Source of the DNA: CALUOB01 sp944322305
GTDB taxonomy: Bacteria > Actinomycetota > Coriobacteriia > Coriobacteriales > Coriobacteriaceae
Reading direction: 5' to 3'
Assembly (NCBI GenBank): GCA_963931605.1
Contig: OZ007031.1
Coordinates: forward strand, 806,001-870,000
DNA length: 64,000 nucleotides
Shown here: in pieces, positions 51,391 through 59,231 of the stretch
How the letters are laid out: every line of letters starts with the position of its first letter
How positions within the stretch are numbered: the stretch's first letter is position 1
Translations under genes and position numbers: made by a program
Notes under the pieces: generated by a model
Databases searched by the model: none
Told to the model about the DNA's origin: nothing
What the model saw: only the letters and a program-made list of their open reading frames with translations

Positions 51391-52938
51391 TTACGCCTTG
51401 AGAGGCCAGAAGCTGATGCGGGCGCCAGGCGCCTCCACGTTCACGCTCGCGCGCTTGGGGTAGATCCGCGTGGTGAAGGCCGCCGCGCCGCCGTTCACGA
51501 ACACCTCGACGCTCGAGGTGTCCGCCAGCACGCGCACGTCCTCAAGCTCCCCCACCGGCCAGGTGCGCTCGGTGCGCCCGCAGCCGGCCGAGGCGCGGCT
51601 CGGGTCGGTGAAGCGCAAGGTGAAGGCCTGTGCGTCCGGGTTGTAGGAAAGCTCCAGCTCGTCGGCCACCAGGGCGTAGAAACCCTGCAGGCGCTGCTCG
51701 CCCGGCTGCGGCGCCACCTCCAAATCAAAGAGGCACGCCGGCTCGCCCTCGGCCGAGAAGACGTCGCCCCCCTCGTCAAGCGATCCGCGCAGAGCCTCGA
51801 CCTCGCGCACGGGCCAGGTGCGCACAGACCCGTCCGCCGCCACGGTCACCTCGCGCGGGACCGTGAGGGCGTGCTGCCAGCCGCGCGCAACCGTGGGGTC
51901 GTTGCCGTAGGCGGGCTCGTCGGGGATGCCCATCCAGGCAACGAGGATGCGCCGGCCGTCCTCGGCCTCGAAGCTCTGCGGCGCGTAGAAGTCGAACCCG
52001 GCGTCCCAAAGGGAAAAGTCGCCGAGGGCGCAGGGGTGCGCGGCATCCCACACGTCGCCTGCCACCGTGAAGTAGCCTGCCTGGTAGACGTTGAGCGCGT
52101 CCCACGGCGCACCGGAAAGCCCCTGCGGCGACACGGAGAGGATCTTCACCGCGGGTGCGGCGGGCAGCTCGAAGTAGTCGGGGCACTCCCACATGAAGCC
52201 GAAGCGCTTGGGCGTGCTCACGCGGTTGGCCAGCGTCCAGACGCGCTTATCGGCCGAGGAGAACACCAGCACCTCGCCGGCGTCGCCGCCCTGGTCGGTG
52301 CTCTCGGGCAGGTCCCCGCGCCGGCGCGCGCCCAGCACCATGAGGTAGGGCCCCACGCCCGCCTTCGCGGCGCGCTCGGCCTCGGCGCAGGCAAGGCGCC
52401 ACACCTTGGGGTCGCGCACGTGCAGGGTGTCGTCAGCGGGGTAGTCGGTGTTGGTGAGCACGACGCGCTTGGTGTCGACCAGGCCGGTTGCCTCGTTGTA
52501 GCAGGCGCGTATCACCGCGGCCTCGCGGCCCGTGGTGACGTAGTCGAAGCCGTCACCGTCCTCGCGCTTGACGTTGCCGGTGTAGAACAGCTCGAGGCGG
52601 CCGTCCTCAACGAGCGCGGAGCCCGAGTAGGCGCCGTTCACGTCGAAAGGATGGTCGGGGAAAAGCGGCGCGGGCAGGTACTCCCAGCTGAGCAGGTCGC
52701 GGCTCACCGCGTGGCCCCAGAGCTTGAGCCCGCCGTCTGCGTTGAAGGGCGCATACTGGAAAAACGCGTGGAACACGCCGTCTTTCTGGCACAGGCCGTT
52801 GGGGTCGTTGAGCCAGCCGGTGGGCGGCTGCACGTGAAAGCCCAGCCGGTAGGGGTCGGGCTCGGCGGCGCGGGACGAGGCGGCCGCGCGCTCGGCCGCC
52901 TCGGTCAGAAGCTTGAGGTCTTTGCTTGTTGCGTTCAT
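51391..52938 (-). CDS. scrB: GH32 sucrose-6-phosphate hydrolase
   Basis: 515-residue hydrolase splitting sucrose-6-phosphate after PTS uptake. The nucleophile is in WLNDPNG (about 42-48), followed by FFQYAPFN, YSGSAL, the transition-state RDPKVW and the acid/base in WECPDYFEL (about 235). A C-terminal beta-sandwich (about 370-515) completes the family layout. Lies downstream of the PTS EIIBC gene and a LacI regulator on the same strand, the usual scr arrangement. Intact, unlike its transporter. Confidence 0.92.
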   Translation of the reverse strand: MNATSKDLKLLTEAAERAAASSRAAEPDPYRLGFHVQPPTGWLNDPNGLCQKDGVFHAFFQYAPFNADGGLKLWGHAVSRDLLSWEYLPAPLFPDHPFDVNGAYSGSALVEDGRLELFYTGNVKREDGDGFDYVTTGREAAVIRACYNEATGLVDTKRVVLTNTDYPADDTLHVRDPKVWRLACAEAERAAKAGVGPYLMVLGARRRGDLPESTDQGGDAGEVLVFSSADKRVWTLANRVSTPKRFGFMWECPDYFELPAAPAVKILSVSPQGLSGAPWDALNVYQAGYFTVAGDVWDAAHPCALGDFSLWDAGFDFYAPQSFEAEDGRRILVAWMGIPDEPAYGNDPTVARGWQHALTVPREVTVAADGSVRTWPVREVEALRGSLDEGGDVFSAEGEPACLFDLEVAPQPGEQRLQGFYALVADELELSYNPDAQAFTLRFTDPSRASAGCGRTERTWPVGELEDVRVLADTSSVEVFVNGGAAAFTTRIYPKRASVNVEAPGARISFWPLKA

Positions 52939-53037
52939 CGGGTTCCCTTCCCAAGGGCGCTCCGGCCGACGCCGGCGGGCCCGTTTTCGTTGTTGTACCC
53001 GCGCGGGCTCGCGGACAGCCCCCGCGGGCGCATCTCA

Positions 53038-53090
53038 CCTTGCGCCCGCGCCTCTCCCCCGACAACTCGGAAAGAGGCGCGGGCGCAAGG
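53038..53090. repeat. Hairpin, class C-like, copy 5
   Basis: Perfect 18-bp stem CCTTGCGCCCGCGCCTCT with complement (53038-53055 and 53073-53090), 17-nt loop. Located between the PTS gene stop and scrB. Outer-stem size matches the other class C elements but no inner stem is visible, so membership is tentative. No U-tract. Confidence 0.6.
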
Positions 53091-53132
53091 CGCAGCGGCC
53101 TGAGCAACCGCTGCGCCGGGCAACCGGAAGCC

Positions 53133-54514
53133 TTACGCGTCCTGCTCGTCAGCGTAGAGTACGAACGAGAGGGCGAAGGCGACCGCGAAGGCAACGGCGA
53201 ACATCACCACGTACTGCACCGGCTGGGACAGGCACAGAAGCAGACCGAAGCTGCCCGTGACGCCCGTGCCCGAGGCGGCGAGCCCGGTGAGGGCGCACAC
53301 CAGCGCGCCGCAGCCGCCGCCGATGCAGCCGGCGATGAAGGGCTTCACGAAACGCAGGTTCACGCCGAAGATGGCCGGCTCGGTGATGCCCATGAGCGCG
53401 GAGAGGCCGGAGGGAAGCGCGAGGCCCTTGACCTTGGCGCTCTTGGTCTTGACGGCCACCGCCAGCGCCGCGCCGCCCTGGGCGATGTTGGCCGCGGAGG
53501 CAACCGGCAGCCAGTAGGTCACGCCGTACTGGGCGAGCTGGCCCAGGTCGATGGTGGTGTACATCTGGTGGATGCCGGTAACCACGGTGGGCGCGTAGAA
53601 GCAGCCGATGATGAAGCTGCCGATGCCGAAGGGCAGGGTCAGCAGCGCCTGGATGACGCCGAGGATGGCGTTCTCAGCCCACACGAAGATGGGGCCCACC
53701 AGCACGAGCGTCACGAGCGAGGTCACGAACACCGAGACGAGCGGCGTCACGAACAGGTCGAACATCTCGGGCACGATCTTGTGCAGGCGCTTCTCGATCA
53801 CCGAGAGGATGAAGACCGCCACCACGATGGGGATGACGTGGCCCTGGTAGCCCACCCACTCGATGTTGTAGAGACCGGGGATGACGCTCATGTACTGGGC
53901 AACGCCGTCGGCGGCCACGGTGTTGGCGTTCTGCAGCGCCGGGTTCACCAGCACCATACCGATAACCGCGCCGAGGTAGGGGTTGGCGCCGAAGGCCTTG
54001 GCGGCCGAGAAGCCGATGAGGATCTGCAGGAACGTGAACGACGTGCCGGAGACGAGGTCGGCGATCTTGTAGATGAAGTTGTTGGTGTCGATGGCGATGA
54101 AGCCGTTGGTGTTCATGAAGTTGAGCGCGCTCATGATGCCCAGAAGCAGGCCCGAGGCCACGATGGCCGGGATGATGGGCACGAAGACGTCGCCGAGGAG
54201 CTTGACGGCGCGCATCAGCGGGTTCTGGTGCGCGGCGGCCGCCTGCTTGGCCTCCTCCTTGCTCGCCGCGTCCACGCCGGCCAGGGCGATGAACTCGTCG
54301 TAGACCTTGTTGACGGTGCCGGTGCCCAGGATCACCTGGAGCTGGCCCTGCGCCTCGAAGACGCCCTTGACGCCGTCGACGTTCTCGATCTCCTCTTTCT
54401 TGACCTTGCTGTTGTCAGCGATGACAAGGCGCAGGCGCAATGCGCCGCGGAGGCGATGTTGTCCTTGCCGCCCACGAGGCCGAGGATCTCCTCCGCACAC
54501 TTCTTATAGTCCAT
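53133..54514 (-). pseudogene. scrA: Sucrose-type PTS EIIBC, frameshifted in the EIIB domain
   Basis: Membrane permease of the phosphotransferase system. The start at 54514 (MDYKKCAEEILGLVGGKDNI) has AAAGGAG. The EIIB phospho-Cys is present as AAHCA, then the frame is lost. LRLVIADNSKVKKEEI resumes in another frame and continues through the whole EIIC domain (about ten helices). Relatives read HCATRLR here. The sequence fits a 7-bp deletion between GCGCC repeats (about 54431-54443) that removes Thr-Arg and shifts the frame. No EIIA domain is attached. Restored length would be 462 residues. Non-functional as written unless the shift is an error. Confidence 0.88.
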
Positions 54515-54631
54515 GGATTGTTCTCCTTTCTCCTGGACTATCACCGAAGACCGGCACCCTCCCCTGTGCCTGGGAGACGGCGCTACCTGGATGCGCCGCG
54601 CGTCTGGCTCCGGTGTGATTTCGATTTCATA

Positions 54632-54647
54632 CTGTAATCGTTTTCAT
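54632..54647. promoter_or_regulatory. LacI-type operator 1
   Basis: CTGTAATCGTTTTCAT, a near-palindrome with the central CG expected of LacI-family operators, 118 bp upstream of the PTS start. Confidence 0.6.
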
Positions 54648-54701
54648 GTTTGGCGTAAAGCGTGCGCCCAAAGTTTTTTGATCTAAACGGCGGGATTTTT
54701 T

Positions 54702-54717
54702 CTGTAAACGGTTTCAC
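54702..54717. promoter_or_regulatory. LacI-type operator 2
   Basis: CTGTAAACGGTTTCAC, matching operator 1 at 13 of 16 positions; start-to-start spacing is 70 bp (about seven helical turns). Probably bound by the LacI protein encoded just upstream, and could allow looping. Confidence 0.65.
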
Positions 54718-54758
54718 ATTTTGGTGAGAAAAACACGGCGCGCATTTGCATAGGGCGA

Positions 54759-54789
54759 AAGGGGCTGCCGAAAACGTCGGCAGCCCCTT
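54759..54789 (-). terminator. Terminator after the LacI gene
   Basis: Perfect 13-bp stem AAGGGGCTGCCGA / TCGGCAGCCCCTT with a 5-nt loop; on the minus strand followed by TTCGCC with two stem U's. Separates the regulator from the PTS promoter. Confidence 0.8.
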
Positions 54790-54833
54790 CTCCAGGCAGC
54801 GCCTGGTGGTGGTGCGCGGACGGCGGGGCTCCC

Positions 54834-55832
54834 CTACTCCATGCCGCCCACCTGGAAGCCCAGCTGCACCTGCGAGGTCACGGGGGCCTTGGCGCCCAGC
54901 AGGTCGATGAGCATCTCGGCGCCCTTGATGCCGCTGGTCATGTAGCCGAAGTGCACCGTGGGAATGCCGCCGGTCACCGCGCGGAGCAGCTGGTTGTCGC
55001 CAAAGCCGCTCACCAGGGGCCTCTCGTAGGGCACGCCCGCCGCATCCGCCCCGCGGACCAGCTCGTTGACGGCCTCGATGGCACCGGCGGCGATGGTGTC
55101 GGTCGCACAGGCGATAACCGCGATGTCGGGCTTGCGCGCAACCAGGTTCATCGCGCCGCGGTAACCCGAGCCCGTGGTGAACGCCCCGCGCTCGACGAGG
55201 CTCTTGTCGAGCGAGCGGCCGGCTGCGGCAAGGCCCGCCGCGAGGCCGTCCTCGCGCGCGGCGCCCGCGGCGGCGTCGGCGCGCGTCACGCCGACGTAGC
55301 CCACCGCGCCACCCTCGGGCACCCGGCCGGCGAGGTAGCGGCCCATCTCGTAGGCGGCGTGGTAGTCGTCGTGGAACACGCAGCTCGTCTCGGCCACCTT
55401 TTGGCCCACCACGACCACCGGCACCTTGGCGTCGGCTAGAAACGCGTGGTGCTCCTCGGTCATGACGGTGCCCGCCAAGATGATCCCGTCCACCGGGTAG
55501 CTCTCGAAAAGACGCAGGTAGTCGAGCTCTTTTGCGGGATCGTTGTCGGTGTCGGCCAAAAGCATCTGGTAGCGGCGCTCCGCCAGCACCTGCCCGACGC
55601 CGGCCACCACGCGCCCGATGGACTCCGAGCTTATCTTGGGCACCACCACGCCAATGAGCCGGCCGCTCTTGGTTCGGAGCGCCCGGGCCTGCGCCGACGG
55701 GCGGTAGCCGGTTTTGTCGATAGCCGCGCGGATGCGCTCGCGCTTCTCTTCCGCCACGTAGCCGCCGTTGAGATAGCGCGACACCGCCGCGCTCGAGACG
55801 CCCGCCATCTGGGCGATTTCCTTGATCGTCAT
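54834..55832 (-). CDS. LacI-family sucrose operon regulator
   Basis: 332-residue repressor. N-terminal helix-turn-helix MTIKEIAQMAGVSSAAVSRY with the hinge region, then a periplasmic-binding-like ligand domain (IGVVVPKISSESIGRVV onward). ATG at 55832 has GGGAG; a GTG at 55850 is a poorer alternative. The scr-like genes follow on the same strand and two matching operators lie between, so sucrose or a phosphorylated sugar is the likely inducer. ScrR is a fair guess, not proved. Confidence 0.93.
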   Translation of the reverse strand: MTIKEIAQMAGVSSAAVSRYLNGGYVAEEKRERIRAAIDKTGYRPSAQARALRTKSGRLIGVVVPKISSESIGRVVAGVGQVLAERRYQMLLADTDNDPAKELDYLRLFESYPVDGIILAGTVMTEEHHAFLADAKVPVVVVGQKVAETSCVFHDDYHAAYEMGRYLAGRVPEGGAVGYVGVTRADAAAGAAREDGLAAGLAAAGRSLDKSLVERGAFTTGSGYRGAMNLVARKPDIAVIACATDTIAAGAIEAVNELVRGADAAGVPYERPLVSGFGDNQLLRAVTGGIPTVHFGYMTSGIKGAEMLIDLLGAKAPVTSQVQLGFQVGGME

Positions 55833-56054
55833 GCCGAGATGCTCCCGCACACTCCGAAATCGATTGCAGATACAGCGCTATCCTACCCGAATCGCCCCGC
55901 GAAGTCGCGCCCCGGCTCCGCAAACGGCATATCAGCCGCGGAAGCGGCAGGGCGAGAGGCGCGGTGCGGGGGCGAACACCGGCTGCAGCCCCGGTTGCCC
56001 GCGGTTCTGTCACGCAAGCGCACGCATGGATGCGACCTCGCGCCCGCTGCAAGG

Positions 56055-56400
56055 GTTAACCGCGATCGCGGCAGCTAACGAGAACAGCGCGGCCGGCAGT
56101 TACCCGCGATTCCGTCACACAACGTTCAGTTTCCCGCAGTTCTGTCCTGCAGCTACGGTTCGGTCGCACTTACGACAGATAGTGAAGACCACGCAGCCGG
56201 CAGTTAGCCGCAATCCTGTCACCCAGCGTTTGGCTGGCCGCGTTTTTGTCGTATAGCGGCGATTTAGCCGCAAACATAGCAGCTAACGAGAATCACGCGG
56301 GTGGCGGTTGGCCACTGATATGACAGGTAACGGACAGTTGCCCGCGCTCTTGTCGCATAAGGCTTCAGTTACACGCACTTACGACAGCTAAGGAGCGGTT
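56055..56400 (+). repeat. Degenerate higher-order tandem array of class A modules
   Basis: At least ten modules with a GTTA-CCGC-...-TGTC-type pattern begin near 56055, 56099, 56129, 56158, 56203, 56232, 56263, 56307, 56337, 56368 and 56398. Steps are 44, 30, 29, 45, 29, 31, 44, 30, 31, 30, so each long step is followed by two short ones, giving a super-unit of about 104 bp. The long units share AGCTAACGAGAA (at 56073 and 56281). Non-coding, in the 983-bp gap between the LacI and RlpA-like genes. Too divergent for CRISPR. Confidence 0.7.
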
Positions 56401-56494
56401 AGTCGCTCACACCGCAGCCAATTCCCGGAAAACTGGGAATTGGCTGTCGTCGGAGCGGCTAACTGGTTTCCAAACGACAAGATCGCGACCAACC
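56393..56494. repeat. Modular repeat element, class A, copy 4 (core)
   Basis: The array to the left ends in a core with an imperfect outer stem (GAGCGGTTAGTCGC, 56394, with GCGGCTAACTGG, 56455) and a perfect 11-bp inner stem AGCCAATTCCC / GGGAATTGGCT (56416-56426 and 56435-56445). An inverted module (CGACAAGATCGCGACCAACCG, near 56476) follows. Same plan as copies 1-3. Confidence 0.7.
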
Positions 56495-56775
56495 GCCGCG
56501 ACCTGTACGCACGCCTCCCCTCGCCCGCGCACCCAACCCAGCTCACAGAGCCACACGCTCTTCGCCGGCCCGCACCGCCGCCCGAACGCAGGCTTCAAGG
56601 CGGCACCATTGTCGCACGCCCTCGCAACCCTCACCTGCACGCGGGTCTCTCCCCTTGCGTACCCAACTCCGCCGCAGCCCGCGCGCCTGCCCGAGCGCAC
56701 GTCAACACGCGTTTGTAGCAGTCGTGGCGATTAGCCAAAAACTTTCAAGTTAAAGTTTAAGGTGAGCTTTTCGGC

Positions 56776-56781
56776 TATACT
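56776..56781 (+). promoter_or_regulatory. -10 box before the RlpA-like gene
   Basis: TATACT about 35-40 bp before the start codon, in an AT-rich segment. The -35 is not clear. Confidence 0.4.
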
Positions 56782-56815
56782 GTCTCCAACGAGCAATCGC
56801 TGATTGGATGGTTTC

Positions 56816-57982
56816 ATGCTGGATCACGACGACGCTACGTCACCACGCGCTGTGCGCGCCATCGCGCGCCTCGCCTGCACCGCCGGGCTCACCGCGAGCC
56901 TCGTGCTCAGCGGCAGTGCGGTTCTTGCGCCTGCCCAAGCTTGGGCAGCCTCCGCCTCCACCGAGGCTGAGCTCGCCAAGCTCACGCAGCAGATCTCCGA
57001 GGCCGAGGCAACCTACCAGGAATCGGTTGCGCAGGCCGATAGCCTGCAGGAGGAGATCAACTCCGTGGCTGACGAGATTCTCGACCTCGAGCAGAACGTC
57101 ATCCCCGCGCAGCGCGAGCGCGCGGCCGACGCCGCCTCCCAGCTGTACAAGATGCAGTGCAACACCCCCAACCTGGTGTCGCTGCTTCTGCAGGCCGACT
57201 CGCTGGAGGACTTCATCTCGTCCAGCAAGTACCTCACCGTCATCCAAGACGAGCACACCGCCGAGCTGCAGCGCCTTTCCGAGGTTGAGGACAACCTCAA
57301 CGCCAAGATGGCCGACCTCAACGCCAAGCAGACCGAGGTAGCGGCCGAGCAGCAAAAGGCCTCCGACGCCCTCGCCTCCGTGCAGAGCGCCGCGGCGGAG
57401 GTGCAGAAGAAAGCTGACGCCGAGAACGCCGCCGAGGCCCAGGCGGCCGCAGAGGCAGCCCAGCGCGCCGCAGCCGAGCAGGCCGCGCGCGAGCAGGCCG
57501 CGGCCGAGCAGCACAGCGCCGCCACCGAAACCGCTCCCTCCGAGCCGTCCGGCTCCTCGCAGAGCAGCTCCAACAGCTCCGGCTCCAACACCTCCAACAA
57601 CTCCGGCAGCTCAAGCTCCAACCAGGGCAGCTCCAACCAGGGCGGTTCCAGCTCGTCCAACAGCGGGTCGTCGGGCTCCTCCAGCCAGGGTGGCTGGCTC
57701 ACCGGCAAAGCCTCCTACTACGGTTTGGGCGACGGCCTCATGGGCAGCATGTGCGCCGACGGCTCCCCCGTTACCGAGACCTCCATGGGCATTGCCATGC
57801 TCAGCGTGCCGCTGGGCACCAAGGTTGAGATTCGCTACGGCGGCAAGAGCGTCGTGGCCACCGTGCGCGACCGCGGCCCGTACGCCGGCGGCCGCGTGAT
57901 CGACATGCAGCCCGCCGTGGCGCGCGCGCTGGGCTTCATCAGCGTGGGCGTCGACACGGTAAGCTACCGCATCTTGGGCTAG
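56816..57982 (+). CDS. Secreted coiled-coil protein with RlpA-like double-psi beta-barrel domain
   Basis: 388-residue exported cell-wall protein. A signal peptide (about 10-45, ending near AQAWA) is followed by a long coiled coil with PcsB-like character (about 48-225), an Ala/Gln-rich run, and a Ser/Gly/Asn linker (about 250-300). The C-terminal RlpA/3D-like domain reads GKASYYGLGDGLMG, PLGTKVEIRYGGKS, the catalytic-type VRDRGPYAGGR and IDMQPAVARALG. RlpA domains cleave denuded glycan or bind peptidoglycan. ATG 56816 is chosen; a TTG at 56804 is possible. Confidence 0.85.
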   Translation: MLDHDDATSPRAVRAIARLACTAGLTASLVLSGSAVLAPAQAWAASASTEAELAKLTQQISEAEATYQESVAQADSLQEEINSVADEILDLEQNVIPAQRERAADAASQLYKMQCNTPNLVSLLLQADSLEDFISSSKYLTVIQDEHTAELQRLSEVEDNLNAKMADLNAKQTEVAAEQQKASDALASVQSAAAEVQKKADAENAAEAQAAAEAAQRAAAEQAAREQAAAEQHSAATETAPSEPSGSSQSSSNSSGSNTSNNSGSSSSNQGSSNQGGSSSSNSGSSGSSSQGGWLTGKASYYGLGDGLMGSMCADGSPVTETSMGIAMLSVPLGTKVEIRYGGKSVVATVRDRGPYAGGRVIDMQPAVARALGFISVGVDTVSYRILG

Positions 57983-58004
57983 CCCCCATAAGAATCGCAC
58001 ACGT

Positions 58005-58050
58005 CGCCCCTGCTCTCCTTGCGTAACGCTCGCGGAAGCAGGGGCGTTTT
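58005..58050 (+). terminator. Terminator of the RlpA-like gene
   Basis: Stem CGCCCCTGCT / AGCAGGGGCG (58005-58014 and 58037-58046) followed by TTTT, just after the stop codon. The 22-nt loop can form a small inner stem. Confidence 0.75.
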
Positions 58051-58228
58051 CATGCCTGTCCGCGGCACGGCGCGTCCCCGGCGCCTTCGCCGCTGGGTAC
58101 CGGTTTTCGCCGGCGCCGCACCCTTGCCGAGCCATGCAAAAGCGCGCCCGCCCTCTACGGCAGGCGCGCCCGCACCGCTTTCGCCTCAGATGCGCGCAGG
58201 TGCCAACCCGCGCCGCGCGCACGCTCCG

Positions 58229-58900
58229 CTACCCGATCAGGTTGGCCACCTGGTCGATCTTCTCCAGCACCGTGCACTCGGAGGTAACGTAATCGTCGGC
58301 CGGCACCAGGTCGGGGATAAAGGCCACGTCCATCCCCGCCGCGCGGCCCGACTTCGCACCGGTGACGGAGTCCTCAACCACCAAGCACGCCTCGGGAGCG
58401 CACTTGAGCTTCTTGGCGGCCGCGAGGTAGATGTCCGGCGCCGGCTTGCCATTGGCGATGTCGCCGCCGCCCACCAGCGCGTCGAAGTACGAGAAGATCC
58501 CTGCGCGCCTGAGGTTCTCCTCCACGAACGGGCGCTGCGAAGAGGACGCCACCGCCAGCTTGAGCCCGCGCGATTTGAGCGCCGTGAGCAGGCCCGGCAG
58601 GTCGTCGCCCTTGAGCGGCACCGGCTGGCTCGCGCGCATCTTGCGCCAGGCGCGACCGTGCTCGCTCATCATCTGGTCCACGGTAGGCTGGCCCGGGCCG
58701 TCAACCTGGCCGGCAAGGCCCTCGCGCAAGATCTCGGCCGCCCGCGGCACCGCCGACCCCGTGAAGCGCAGGATCAGCTCGCCGGGCACATGCACCCCGT
58801 ACACGCGCTCAACCTCTTCCCACGCCTCGAACGACATACGCTCCGTGTCGAACAGCGTCCCGTCCATATCAAACAGAACCGCCTGGTAGGCCTTAGCCAT
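58229..58900 (-). CDS. HAD-family phosphatase, beta-phosphoglucomutase-like
   Basis: 223-residue HAD with all motifs: nucleophile and acid/base aspartates in LFDMDGTLFDTE, motif II VASSS, the lysine in NGKPAPDIY and the acidic VVEDSVTGAKSG. The helical cap (about 18-85) resembles the beta-PGM group. AGGAGGCACC precedes ATG 58900. Sugar-phosphate phosphatase or mutase activity is likely; exact substrate is unknown. Monocistronic. Confidence 0.92.
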   Translation of the reverse strand: MAKAYQAVLFDMDGTLFDTERMSFEAWEEVERVYGVHVPGELILRFTGSAVPRAAEILREGLAGQVDGPGQPTVDQMMSEHGRAWRKMRASQPVPLKGDDLPGLLTALKSRGLKLAVASSSQRPFVEENLRRAGIFSYFDALVGGGDIANGKPAPDIYLAAAKKLKCAPEACLVVEDSVTGAKSGRAAGMDVAFIPDLVPADDYVTSECTVLEKIDQVANLIG

Positions 58901-59101
58901 GGTGCCTCCTCACTTGCGTCGAGCCGTACTGCAAAGAAGAGCTGCGCCGCGCAGGCACGCGCCCAGCGACACAGCGCTTCTCTGTAATGCGTAGTAGTAC
59001 CCAGCAGCCAACAGTTCCTGCACCCTCCTCGCCGAACGGCCGCTCAGCGGCGCCAACGGCAAGCTACCTGACGAATTTAGGGGCAAGGCGACCGCTCGGC
59101 G

Positions 59102-59135
59102 GCGCTTAGGCACCACCGGCGCGGCGCCTAAGCGC
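59102..59135. repeat. Small inverted repeat downstream of folC
   Basis: 10-bp stem GCGCTTAGGC / GCCTAAGCGC (59102-59111 and 59126-59135) with a 14-nt loop in the 331-bp gap 58901-59231. No U-tract, so not a clear terminator; no gene seen in the gap. Confidence 0.45.
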
Positions 59136-59231
59136 GGGGTACGCAGCCGCAACACCCGCACTCGCACGCAGGCCACCCACCCCCGCGCCCGCGGCCGCGT
59201 CGGGCGGCCGTCCCCGCGCCCGGAGCGGCCC

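Noticed and set aside
56055..56400. CRISPR array
   Set aside because: Units are too divergent and spacing is irregular with no unique spacers of constant length; no cas genes in the window.
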